NCBI GenBank assembly: GCA_013397075.1
Contig: VWZS01004771.1
Coordinates: forward strand, 248,001-312,000
Direction of reading: 5' to 3'
Source of the DNA: Rhabdornis inornatus
Lineage: Eukaryota > Chordata > Aves > Passeriformes > Rhabdornithidae
DNA length: 64,000 nt
The position numbers and the translations under genes are program-made. Under the pieces are notes generated by a model. It worked only from the letters and a program-made list of their open reading frames with translations. It made no database searches and was not told where the DNA came from. This document shows, one piece after another, positions 1 through 46,482 of this stretch (position 1 is the first letter of the stretch; every line of letters starts with the position of its first letter).

Positions 1-81
1 GGACCGTGGCCGACCACAGAGTAGCTCTGTTCTCAGCAGCAGCTCTGTATTTGGCTCACCTTTAGGTGATCGTGAGCGATA

Positions 82-100
82 ACGCCTGTTGAACAGGCGT
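82..100. repeat. Short perfect inverted repeat
   Basis: ACGCCTGTT and AACAGGCGT are exact reverse complements around one base. The site could form a 9-bp cruciform or bind a dimeric factor, but may be chance. Confidence 0.5.
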
Positions 101-1910
101 GAAAGCCTTGACAAAGCTGTATGTGCAAAATAAGCTCCTATTCTCACCACAGCAGAACCTCATTTTCTTAGGAAATCTTTTTAATAAATAAAATGCCATT
201 TCAATAGAGATATTTTAGCCTTGGCCTGAACAGTTGACACAGCAATGCCCCTTACTAAGCTGCACTCTGGGAGCTGTGGATTTTGCAGCATGTTGGCTGA
301 CAATCTGCAAGCTGATTAATTTTCAGAAAGGTCTAAGGCTTCACATTTTGACCCTTATTGCAAACTTATAAGTGATCTGAATATAGATTTATAAATTGTG
401 TGCAATTGCCCACCCAATTTGTGCAACGTACAAATTCACAGGAGTTAACTCTTCTTGACTTTGTTTCTGAATTTAGGATTGCCTAATTAGAGTGCAAACT
501 GCTACATTTGTAGCAGCATTTGTATGGGATTCTGTAGGAAAAGGAAATTCAGCCTGTCAGCTCTTCCGTGGAGACAAGGAAAACTTGCTGGTACCTCTCC
601 CTGTACCATCAGCTTGGTCTTTCTAAGAACTTTCAGTACTCCCACCCCCACAGGAGAGACAGATATGGCACTTAAAGTACCCAGTTAGGCTTTGAGGAAT
701 GATGTGGGACAGAGCTCTCACTGCTGTAGTACAACACAACTTTTTGTGGATGGGAGTGTTACCAAAGGAAACAGAGTCAAGGAATCTCTGCCTGAGATCG
801 TAGGCACCTGAGATGCTTCTGCAGATTGGGGGCCTTACTAGGTTATCCTCATCACTCTGGAACAGCCACCTTTATGTTCTTTGGAGATCCCTTGCTACTT
901 GGATGAACTAGAGGAAGGGAAGATGCTGTGCTGCTGCTGTGGGTGTTGTGCATGTGCTGTCACCCAAGTACTGGGACTTCGGTAGCATGGATTGTTGATC
1001 TCGCCGTGGACCTCTGCAGGAATCCTTGCTGGTAGAGGCACCCTCTGCGTGTAAGGCTACCTCAGTGTTTAACAGGAAAAATGGACTTCCAGGAAATAAA
1101 AAATAAATACTTGAAAGTATTGTTGGAATCCAGAAAATGCTGAAGAATCATTAAGCAGCACAGAATGATAGTTGTAGCATCCCTTTCCATTGCTGTTCTA
1201 AGAGCAGACTTGGCTGTAGCTAGGGATGGGTGGATTTTGCAGTGGGAGGGGGAGTTCGATCAGATCAGAGGGTCCAAACTCTGCTGCTCTGTTGTTGTTC
1301 AGAACATATAGGAAGATCACCTTATGAAATGGTTGAGTGGGTTTTGGAGTTGCTTTTTATGGAAACATGCAAAGAAAAACCTAGCAAAGGCAAGCAAATG
1401 GAAAGGGTGGCAAACAACAACAGCAAATAGAGGTGCAGAAACTCTACCCTAATATTTTTTAATGAAAATAATTATAACAACACCACAATAAATGATAAAT
1501 GGGCTTTCCTCCTTTCCCTTGCTTCTCCCACAAAAATGTTTTGGATTTTTTTTGATTCAGAGGTAAATTAATATTTACATAAGTGTCATCTCAGAGTCCT
1601 TCATATTATTCTTTCAGGTTTTTGATTGTGTTTAGAGAACCAGTTGCTTTTGAACCTCAAAACTAGATTGCATGGTTTTGGCTTCTGTAGTCACATTCTA
1701 ATAAGTGTTTTTTTACAGTTCCCATTGTTTGCATATGTTCTACTTTATATTTTCTTCCACATTTCTTATCAATAACAGCATATTGATCCTGTGAATGAGA
1801 ATAAATTCCATTCTGCTAAGAAAAAGTCGGCTGGCTTTGTGCTGTGCTCTTTTTTTTTTTAATACTTATTGTAGGCCCCTTTCCTACCAAAAAAGATGCA
1901 ATTAATTTAG

Positions 1911-2215
1911 CTGGCTTTTGGATCCTTCCATCAGTAATGAAATAAATGTTCTGAATACATAGCATTTTGTACACACTTTGAATACAGAAATAGAATAGCT
2001 GAACAACAATAGCTGGCTTTTGGATCCTTCCATCAGTAATGAAATAAATGTTCTGAATACATAGCATTTTGTACACACTTTGAATACAGAAATAGAATAG
2101 CTGAACAACAATAGCTGGCTTTTGGATCCTTCCATCAGTAATGAAATAAATGTTCTGAATACATAGCATTTTGTACACACTTTGAATACAGAAATAGAAT
2201 AGCTGAACAACAATA
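1911..2215. repeat. Tandem repeat, 102-bp unit x 3
   Basis: Three apparently identical 102-bp units start at 1911, 2013 and 2115, each beginning ctggcttttggatcc and ending near gctgaacaacaat. Because 102 is a multiple of three, the minus strand shows two overlapping open frames of 115-120 codons made of a 34-residue repeat. These are by-products of the repeat and not genes. Confidence 0.92.
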
Positions 2216-2522
2216 CTGGTTTTATACAGTTCTGTTGAACAAGCAGCAATTCAAATAGGAAAAAGGTTTGTTGGATATTGTCATGTTCCTATGGAAGAGC
2301 TTAGACTACTCATGGTGGAAGTATATTCTTCATATCCAACTTTTCAAGGTTTAAACAACATAACAAATTTCAGTGAAGGCAAAGAATGTTTTTAGGATGA
2401 GACCCTCTTAAATATTTTAGTATTCTCTGTAGAGAATTGTTAGCACTCTAGTAAGTGTTCTTGTAGTCATTCTGCCCTATATTCAATCCTGTTTCTTACT
2501 TTCGTATGTATTTATTTTTCAG

Positions 2523-36782
<34,260 letters not shown>

Positions 36783-36978
36783 AGTTCAAGAACACATGAC
36801 ATTTTTAAAATATTTCAGTTGAAATTGTGGTTAACCTTTGTGTTAACTTTTCCTTGTTCAATCAAGAAAAAAAAAAAGAAAAAAGAAACTTCTTACTACC
36901 GTACACATCTTGGCACTTTATGTTTGGGAAAGAATTCTGGTCTTTTTAGGGATCTTTTTCTTATATTTATGTTCTGTC

Positions 36979-36984
36979 AATAAA
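36979..36984 (+). terminator. Candidate proximal FGD4 poly(A) signal
   Basis: First AATAAA after the stop, about 200 bases downstream of it. ATTAAA at 37317 and AATAAA at 37405 are equally possible. Confidence 0.4.
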
Positions 36985-39217
36985 GTAATGCACAGGTCCA
37001 TTTCAGAGACTTTTTAAAAAAATGTGAATGCTATTAAAAATACTAACTTTACTATACTACTTGTTTGTGGTAATGCATTTTTTTTTTTTTAAATCCAGTT
37101 GCTCTTTAGTTAACATTTGCTACTTTCATTAAGAATGCAAATATTTAAAGCTTCCTCCTTACATGTTAGAACTTGCAACAGGATAAAAGATATACCTCCA
37201 CTTTGCCAAAATAGATCTGTACTTAAATATGCAGGGACAGTTAGGTTTAATGTATGTAGTTCATAGATTGATTTCCACAGTTCTGTACATATGTTGTATT
37301 CACTTGTATCTTTTTAATTAAAGTAATGCAAATTGCTTTCACAGGTATATTGGCTTTTATGGTTTCAATTTATCATGGAAACAATCTAATGATTTTCAAT
37401 CCAGAATAAATACCTGAAATATGAGAAAACTATATATAATATATGTACAGTATTAAAAGTGTACAATACTTGATTATTGCTTTGATTTCATGATACTGGA
37501 TTCTTATTAGTGAATAATTTATTTTTTAAAAAAGCATGTTTTTTATTTGAAATTAAACACTGTCCTAAATTGAAAAATACTATTCAGTGATTTAATAGCT
37601 GATACTTAATGATCTTGATACTTTTATGCATCAAAAAATTAGCAGTAATGTAAGTGGCATGCAATGGACAAATGAGTTCCAGTTGTGTTTAAACAAGTAG
37701 TTGCTTTTCTTCAGTGTCCTATCACTGTTAGCTTTTAAGAGTGCAGTAGTTTGTTGCTGAAATGCAGTATGTGGTTTGAGAAAAGCAATAGATTCTAGTA
37801 GTCTTCTGGGAATGTGTATTTTTGCTATTATGGCTATTGGAGCAAAAGAACATTTTGAACTTAAGTTTTTTAATTTTTGTAGAAGATTAGGTATTGTAAT
37901 GCTTATTTATGACAACAGTCTTCAAGGATTATTGTTTTAAAGCAGAGCCTGGTTTATAAAAATTTAGTATGAAGCCTGAGCTTGCAAATCTGACATGTTA
38001 TGAACTAACATTCTTTGTTTTCTGCTTCTGGGTATAAGGACTCACTGGCTTTACAATATTAAGGTCTTTATGAACTTCCATTCCTACTAGGGTTTTTATA
38101 CATAGAGGCAAATGATCTAAAATTTTTACTGTAATATGCTTGAATGAAATATGGCAAACTCAGAGGTACTGGTTGACTCTCAATTAAAATAATTGCTGTC
38201 TTTGCTTTTTGAAACCCTTATAGGAAGGAATATACATAACTTCTACAATCAACTTTTCATAAGAACATTCAGGAATCTTACTTCTCAATAAATCTGCAAT
38301 CTATATTTTAAATCATGTCAAGCTGAAGAGCTCAGGTTCAATTTTGTTAGTAACATGACAGATTTAAATAGTTGGGTTTTTATAATGAGTTTGCCAAACA
38401 AGCTATCCACTGACCTCCTACTCCTGCTTTGATCTTTCTGCAACATTATAGGGAAATAAAACCCAACTCATTTTGCATTTAGGCAGGGATTAATATCTGT
38501 TTGTAGTGTCAAGTATACATGAGCATGCAGTGTCCATCATTCCTTCTTAAGAATGTAATGTAATTTAATGTTAGTAGGATGGATTTTGCTCTCACTTGCA
38601 CAGATCCATAACCACAGCCTTTAGATTCCACAACTTCACACCAGTGTTAACAATGCTCAGGACACGGTACGCTAGAGTACTATCTCTCCAGCTGACTTGG
38701 TGCATGTCAGTTCTGAATTCTCTCCCTTGAGTGTTCCCTGTATCCAGATTATTCTGGATATAACCCTAGTATTACTTTTATCCCATGTGCAAGCTCTTCT
38801 GTAATTGTCTTAAAGATTTTAAGTTACTTCTGCTGGCAGCTGTGTTTACCTATAGCAATGGGCAGCTCACGTCTGTTTTAATTCATGTTGGTGAATACCA
38901 TCAGATTTTTGCTAAGGTAATATAAGATCTCTCTAGCTAATATATGTAATCTTACCTTGGCAAAGGATGGGGCAACATTCAGGTAAGCAAGCAGAACTCT
39001 TGGTGGCCATCTCTCCATCATGGTCATCTCCCAAGAGCAGGTATCTTCTACAAGAGCCTCAAGTGCAATTGTGGGATATGGAGAGTTGTCTTACCACATC
39101 ACAATGTATAAAAACAGTTTCCCATGGTCAAGGTGTTGAGTGTAAAGGAAGAAGTCGCTTTAAAGGAGTCCTCAGATAGGAAGGACTGAGCTATACTGAA
39201 AATACAATGCTATGACT

Positions 39218-40410
39218 GTAGAATCAATTAGGTTGGAAAAGGCCTCTAAGATCACTGAGTCCAACTATTGCCCAGCACTGCCAATCCACCACTAAAGCAT
39301 GTCACTAAGTGCCACATCTACACACCTTTTAAATACCTTCAGGGATGGTGACTCAACCCTTTCCCTAGGCAGCCTGTTCCAATGTCTGACCTCCCTTATA
39401 GTGACAAAATATTTTTAAAAATCCAATTTAAAACTCCCCTGGTGTAACTTGAGGCTATTTCCTCTTGTCATATTGCTTGTCTCTTGGGAGAAGAGACCAA
39501 CCCCCACCTTGCCATCATCTCCTTTCAGGGAGTTGTAGAGAGAGACAAAGGTCCTTCCTGAGCCTTCTTTTCTCCAGGCTGAACACCCCCACCTCCCTCA
39601 GCCACCTCTCACAGGGCTAGTGCTCCAGACCCTTCACCAGCTCTTCTGCCCTTCTCTGGGCCCACTCCAGCATTCCNCCCTTATAGTGACAAAATATTTT
39701 TAAAAATCCAATTTAAAACTCCCCTGGTGTAACTTGAGGCTATTTCCTCTTGTCATATTGCTTGTCTCTTGGGAGAAGAGACCAACCCCCACCTTGCCAT
39801 CATCTCCTTTCAGGGAGTTGTAGAGAGAGACAAAGGTCCTTCCTGAGCCTTCTTTTCTCCAGGCTGAACACCCCCACCTCCCTCAGCCACCTCTCACAGG
39901 GCTAGTGCTCCAGACCCTTCACCAGCTCTTCTGCCCTTCTCTGGGCCCACTCCAGCATTCCATGTCCTTCTTATCCTGCCTTTCATGTCCCAGAACTGGA
40001 TATGGCATTTGAGACTCAGCCTCACCTATGCCAAATACAGAGAGACAATCACTGCCCTGGTCCTGCTGGCCACACTACTGCTGATACAGGCCAGGACACC
40101 CTTGACCTTCTTGCCCACCTGGGCACACACTGGCTCTTGTTCAGCTGCTGTCAAACCAGTACCCCCAGGTCCTTTTCCACCAGGCATCTTTCCAGCCTTT
40201 CTTCCCCAAGCCTGTAGCATTGCAGGGGTTGTTGTGACACAGGTGCAGGACCCAGCAATTGGCCTTGTTGAACCTCTTAGAGCAGGCTTGACCCATTGAT
40301 CCAGCCTGTCTGGATCTCACTGCAGAACCTTCCTACTCTCCAGCAGGTCAGCATCCTACGCAACTTGGTGCTGTGTAGTACATTCTGTTTTCTAATCTCC
40401 TGCAAACCTA
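39218..40410 (-). mobile_element. CR1 LINE, ~1.2 kb as assembled, antisense
   Basis: Near-continuous match to the 3' kilobase of a CR1 in minus orientation. It runs from the 3' end (aattaggttggaaaaggcct) through ccaggctgaacacccccacc and cagaactggatatggcattt to gatccagcctgtctggatct. It includes the 3' end of the reverse-transcriptase ORF, broken. The assembled length is inflated by an internal 284-bp duplication around an n at 39677; the true copy is probably about 0.9 kb. Confidence 0.92.
39393..39961. repeat. 284-bp perfect direct duplication separated by one n
   Basis: 39393-39676 and 39678-39961 appear identical (both begin cccttatagtgacaaaat and end cactccagcattcc), with a single n at 39677 between them. 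Most simply an unmerged contig overlap. Confidence 0.93.
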
Positions 40411-42609
40411 ATTCTAAGCCAGGTAAGAAGCCCCATTCCAGTTAAGTGATTAGAAGCAGCAGTTTCTGTGCTGCCTTATTGTTATAGTGGTATTGAGTAG
40501 TTGAAGCTACTTGAACAGCAGCATCTCCCAGACACAGCCCTGCATTTGGGCATAAGCAATCTGAAATGAAGTTAGCACCGGGAGTTGTTTGTTTGGAAGT
40601 TAGCTCCACGTTTGCTCTCGGCCATTAAATTTTATATAGCACAGGATATTTTATTTATCCTAGTGAAACCCACTTCATGTTCTCATAATCAATTGCTTGG
40701 TCGGAATTGTTCTCTTCTGAGTCAGAATGCCTTGGCACTCAAATACATGGTTCTATGTGCATTTTGTGGGAAAAGTATGTATTACCAATATTAAAGGACA
40801 TGAGAAGATGGAGAAATTGCTTCTAAATTTAACCACCCTGTTGTCTTCATTCTCTACAGACAAGCCCTCCTAACAGCATCCCGAACTTTAAATTGTAAAT
40901 TATGACTGCAGAGGAACAAATACAAAGTTGTAGCTGCTGTGGCTTAAGAACTATGACAAAAGCAGTGAAATTAAAGCCATCATTCTAACAAGGTAGAAGC
41001 TGTTCCCATTTGAAATAAATTCTTAAATTCTTCAAGGAAAATAAAAAAAGGCATTAAATTTGTGAACATAAAGCTCTTTGTGTAAGGAATAAACTGTAAC
41101 TAAGCATTCATTCATAATGGATGAATGCATGTGAATGGCTCTGCTGAATTATTTAAGTTTTGCAACTGTTGTGTTCAAGCAATGCTTGTTTCTCACTTTA
41201 AAAGTGATCACTCTTCTATGTGATTTAAAGCAGATCAAAAGTTATTTTAGTGGTTTTATCTGTGTTCAACCAGAACAAGACTTAATTTTATCATTCATAT
41301 TTTTGGATCATAGCAATATATTTTTTGAAATTACTTATTTTTCCCCCTACCATGGGAAAATAGTGTATCATGATATCTGCATGTCTGCACCATTCCTCCA
41401 GACTCTCTAAAAATTCTCGTTTGGTATCAGGTACTCCTGCTTGGTTGAAGAGCTGCTATGAAACCTGTATTACGTAGTATTTTCAAATCCTTTTATGCCA
41501 AGTAGTTTTGTTTATTCCAAAGTGTATTTAACTTATATGTGCAAAATAGATATTGAGAGTACAAAACATTCTCTTCTATTTGGAGTAGAATATTAAACCA
41601 CTTTAATTGCATGTATATATAGCAGCACCTTTTTATGCAAAATCATCTCAAAGTGCGTTATAAATCTCCTCAAGGATTCTAACTCCGTTTCACAGAAAAG
41701 AAGATTTTTATTGTTCATGATTTTAAGTTATGGATGAAGGCAAGGCACTGATTAAATATAGAGTAAATACACTACCACCTAAGTAAAATTTAGGTGAGAT
41801 TATAGAAGTATGCTCCACAGACCTCCAAGTGGAGTCAGAAGGAAAAAAAATACATATATTAAAACAGGTGGGAAAGATGTGGAAACATTTGACAGGTTGT
41901 TTGGGCTCCTTACCATATAGCTAGCATAAAAAATCATCAGCTTTTCATTTCAAGGAAAGATTAAATAAAATTAAGAGCGTTATTTCTTATACTGAAGGAA
42001 AGACTTTCAGGAAAGAAATAAATATTCCATGTGGAAATAATCCTAAGCAATAACAAAAGGTCTTTCTCCATATAGCTGGTATAAACTAGCACGGGCCTGC
42101 TGGAGCTATTATACCTTCAGTGATTTAAATTCACAAAGAATCTGCCTTACATTATATAAGGACACTTATAGAAGATGAAACTTCCACCAGTTGGGAGCTG
42201 CTGAGATACCAGGTCTCACCTGCAGTCACGGAGCTCAGGTGAACTTCAGATGGAGGTAATTGATGCAGAGGTGAATGTAAACAACAGGAAATATATATCC
42301 AAAAGTAAATGAGTGGAGAGAAATAATTGTATGGCAGAACTGACTATTCTTAAGGTAAATCCCTTGGTGAAATGGGCATCATTTTTAATCTCTGTGATGT
42401 ACTGTTATTTGAAATCTGAAATTAAATACATGGGGTTAATGTTTTTTGCTCTATTTTGTGGCACTGTTGGTGTGAGGAATTTATCTAGCTGGTTCTGACT
42501 CATGGGACTATAGTAAGTATGTTCCTCAGATAGGAGTTTTAATCTGCTCATCAGATTGTTTCCTAAATCCTTTTCCTTTAACAGATCATAAGATTAATTT
42601 AATTATTAC

Positions 42610-42680
42610 ATATGTGTGTGTATATACACATATGCATATGTATGTGTGTATATGTATATATGTGTATTTATATATTTGAG
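42610..42680. repeat. TG/TA microsatellite
   Basis: Alternating tatgtgtgtgtatatacaca-type dinucleotides, interrupted. Confidence 0.85.
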
Positions 42681-43668
42681 ACTATTATTCAGATGACTTG
42701 TTTTCAAGCGGTATTTTGCAATCAAAAAATACACTGTGCTGCATTCAAAACAGAATGTATAATGACTGTGTTGAGTATGCTTTCCAGAAAATGATGGAGG
42801 TAGATCTGCTATTGTGGCATATTTACTATTTCAGCCTATAAAAACAAACACAAAAGCCCCCACAAATGCTAATTCCAGTGAGGTATTTCAATCAGCTTCC
42901 TTTGAAACCTTGTGATTAAATTTCTTCCCAGAATAAACTGTAGCATTTTGTTTCACCCCTTACTCTTCCTAGCACAAGTGAATGTGGAATGTGTTTTTTC
43001 ACAAAATCCTCAAGCAGATTTCTTTCAATAAAACATGTTTTCAGACACTGCATAACACCAACCTACTTCTGTTTATAGTTAATCCTCGTAGATTCATTAA
43101 GTATTTATGATGGAAACATTCAGAAAAGAGGGAACTATATCAAACCATTTTTGCATTTATGTGCCCTGGTATATTTAAGCCAAATTTGTTGCATGTAGAG
43201 AATAGTTTGCAATAGAAATATTATTTTTTTTACCAGTGTATTTTCTATTCTGCAGCCTTTAAGGCAGATGAATGCATTAATTTTAGTGGGAGCTGTATCA
43301 GCTGTAATGTTTGACATTAGAATTATAGGCTATACACGTTAATTTCCCTTCATTAAGGAAGCATTTCTGATTTTAATTGCAAAAATATTTCTTAAAAGAA
43401 ATGATAATTGGAAGAAGTGTAAATTTGTTTTGGTTTTGCAATAAAGTGAATATTAAAAAGGTGAAATACAAATGACATTGTAAGTTGTGCAAATGTAAGT
43501 CATCATTTTTATGGTTAAGAAATATATGAATGTACAAAAGTTGAAGATATTGTACATATTTTCTGTAATATATGTATATCTGATCCTAAGGTGGGTGAAG
43601 AATTGTAAAAATTAAGCACTTTAATTCATGCTGAGTACTTAAAAAGAACAGAAATTTGTATCCTGTAA

Positions 43669-43674
43669 AATAAA
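43669..43674 (+). terminator. Candidate distal poly(A) signal
   Basis: AATAAA followed by a T-rich element (about 43706-43720) and a GT-rich stretch (about 43768-43785), the usual layout of a cleavage site. Could be the end of a long FGD4 3'UTR; inference only. Confidence 0.3.
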
Positions 43675-46434
43675 ATCATAATTAAATAAGTATTGCTAGT
43701 TGACTTTTATTTTTTTTTGTCCACCTACTGTTCATTTTGCTGATTAAATCTTTAAACTTGTTTCTTGTTGTGTGTGACAGTGAGGACCTGTTTTGGAACA
43801 CTGGTATCTAATTTGCTGAAGTGCTGGTTACTCACAAGTACTGCTAAGTTGATGAAAGATGTATTCTGAGTTTATAAAGGGTGCATTTAATGTTATGCCA
43901 GAGCCCATCAAGAAGGCGTTGCCTCCTCTGGCTTTCCTGTAGAGCCTGACTAATAGAGCCTCCTCACCACGGAATTGTTCTTGGCATTGCATGAACTTCT
44001 TTACATGAGGGAAGTGGCAGAACAGCCTTTGGCAAGCGCAGTATTTGGATCTGCTTTGCTCTAAATAAATTGCTCTGGAGGGTCCTGTGGCATCTCTAAT
44101 GGACAAGCAGAGGGATCCTCATGATTGTGACCATTTTGCTTGGGAGCTGTTCACCCCTTACCTTCTTGGCCCTGTGCACCAGGCAGCCATGGCAATATTT
44201 AGCCTCACTAGACCCAGTTCTCATGGTAAGTCAGGATGCACACTGTGGAGTTTGGTTCCTTGAGGAACACCACCTCTGTGTTGCATGGTGCTGTTTCTCT
44301 CTCAAAAGCACAATGCTTGGGTACCATGAGCAGGACGTGCTGCCTGCCCCAGTCAGAGTTGACAAGGCCTCCAACCATCAAGATCTTACCAAGAAAATTC
44401 ATAAATAATTTCAACTGCCAAATTTGAATAGGTTTTGTTTTCTAAATGAAGGAAATTTCTCCTGTCAGTAGCATCTCCTAATGGAATAGATCCTTAACTG
44501 GGAATCTAGGGTAAGATGAGTTTCTAGATCCCAAAATGTCTTCGTATTAATTTTACTGAATAATACTTATTTAACTTACAGATTTCAGAAGTATCTGGGT
44601 TTGATTTATACATTTGTAATATTGAAATAACACACGGCTAAAGAAATGGAGATTATCTTGGGAGCAGAATCTGGGATTACTCTCATTTTGGCCTCTAGCA
44701 GCCTCATGTTCTCTTCTGCCCCTTCCTACCCTGTCTGGGAGCCAGGCAGTCACAGCACTCTTGTGTGGAGAACATGGAAATGAACTCTCTCTTGGGTTCA
44801 CTGGACACTGTACTTCTGATTCTGTGAGCTTGTGTTTGGAAACAAGGCTGGAGGTTTGTGCTCTCTTCTGAACATGTTTTAACGTTGCATGCCTGACTCA
44901 CTTTTCCAAACTCTAGGTAAGGGGAAATTCCTGCTTTGGGGAAATGGGTTTTAGACTCTGACTGCTACTGAATAGAGGACCCTTCTCTCAGTGTAAAATT
45001 AAATTGATGAACCTGTGATGGAAGAAGATAGGATTTCATTGTAGTTCTGTTTAGATGTACTGCCGAGCTGTAGAACTGCCTGCCTTACCCATTTTATCTG
45101 ACTTGAATATTACTTGCAAAGTAAATCCAAATCTTACAGCCCGAGGTTCAGGGACACAGCATTTGCAAAAGGCCTGCCTTATCTATGTTGTATTTTGGAA
45201 TTTGATCTCAGACTAGCACTAAGTTGGTCCTCTTAACTGAATGCCCTTTAGTAGCTGAAGTGCATCCTACAGTTGTGTTTCACATGGAAAGACCTGCATC
45301 CCTATGCTTCAAGATGAATCTGCAGTGCAAAGCAAAGCAGGACAGGTGAGACATGAAGTGTCTGCTATCATTACTCTTATATGCAGGGTGTGATGTTGTA
45401 AATCACATATGTTCAATTGTTACATTGCCAGCTTAAAATTGTGCCAATCATAAGCAGTGTGCACAAGAAAATTTGTATCATAAAAATAAAAAATGCTCAT
45501 CTTGGCATACTATTTATCTTAAAAAGACTACAGGCGATGGTCTTATTTAACTACTAGATCCAGAAGTAGAAGATACAAGTTCAATTCCTCCTGAATACCA
45601 GCAAGTTTTGGTTGAGGTAAAGTTTGGTTGGGGTAATATTTTTTTCTTTACTATTTATGTTGCCTCAGTTGAATGCTGTGTGTGCGTTTTGTTTAGCAAT
45701 AAAAGTTACTTACTTGATAGCAGACAGGAGGTTATTGCCTTTATTCCCGATATCTTGGTCCTTTAACATAAAAAGTCTTCACATGAAAATTGAACTGCAA
45801 ACCTTTGGGATTGTGAAAATCTTTTACTGAAGCAACAGTTTAAGTACTGTGCTTGTTTTTTGAAGTGACCGCTGCAGCTGCAGCAAGGAGGAATCACTGC
45901 TGTACAGGAATCCAGTAGGATACAGAGATTACTTTCATCTCTAACTTAAGTTTTTATCTCTATTGGCCCAGTGAGAAAAGCTGATAGCTTCCAAATACCA
46001 AAGTGCTTGGGCTTTGTTACTGATTTATAAGGTTCGACTGCTGTGCTTGCCTTGTGGCTCTTAACCTCTGCTCTCCCTTCCTTTAACTTGAAACCTGGCT
46101 TCAGTTTCACAAGCAAGTTTTAACAGAAGTCCTGTTACACCCCAAACTGCCAGTGGATTTTCATAAATAACTTCCCAGTGTTCAGATTAAGAAAATATAA
46201 GGAACTCTCAGTTGTTTAGTTCATATTGTCCAGCAAAGTTGCATCCCTGCCCCAGAATAACTGTTTTGTCAGAGACTGGGTGTCAGCACAGGTAACACGT
46301 TCCTCACACTCAGGAATTCCTATCAGCACTATGACGTCTTACAGCCAGCTGAAGCACATAGGAGGGCTAGCTTTGCCAAGTAAGCAGAATTCCTGGACTA
46401 TGGATTTCAAACCTCTGCCTTCTGTTGCTTCTAG

Positions 46435-46442
46435 GGAAAAAG

Positions 46443-46473
<31 letters not shown>

Positions 46474-46482
46474 AAAAGCAAG
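46435..46482. repeat. A-rich low-complexity tract
   Basis: gaaaaagaaaaaaaagc followed by repeated (A)nGC units. Confidence 0.85.

Larger units (their letters stand above)
1..2522. other. Presumed FGD4 intron, 5' part of window
   Basis: No exon could be supported here. Composition is AT-rich and intron-like, with short frames only. It holds a 102-bp tandem repeat at 1911-2215 and a short perfect inverted repeat at 82-100. Assigned to an FGD4 intron because the next exon opens with an acceptor and an open frame. Confidence 0.6.
36783..43700 (+). other. FGD4: Probable FGD4 3'UTR and downstream flank
   Basis: AT-rich and gene-free after the FGD4 stop. AATAAA or ATTAAA hexamers lie at 36979, 37317, 37405, 38287, 38455 and 43669 among others. 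The cluster at 36979-37410 could give short transcripts. Frabin mRNAs in other vertebrates have long 3'UTRs as I recall, so the UTR may reach further. The end of the UTR cannot be fixed without transcript data. The 1.2-kb CR1 at 39218 and a TG/TA microsatellite at 42610-42680 interrupt it. Confidence 0.5.

Noticed and set aside
1816..2249. Two overlapping minus-strand frames of 115-120 codons with a 34-residue repeat
   Set aside because: They arise because a 102-bp tandem unit is a multiple of three; no domain or splice context.
43828..44106. 92-codon minus-strand frame downstream of FGD4
   Set aside because: Protein-like composition but no recognised family, no promoter or poly(A) support; chance is sufficient.
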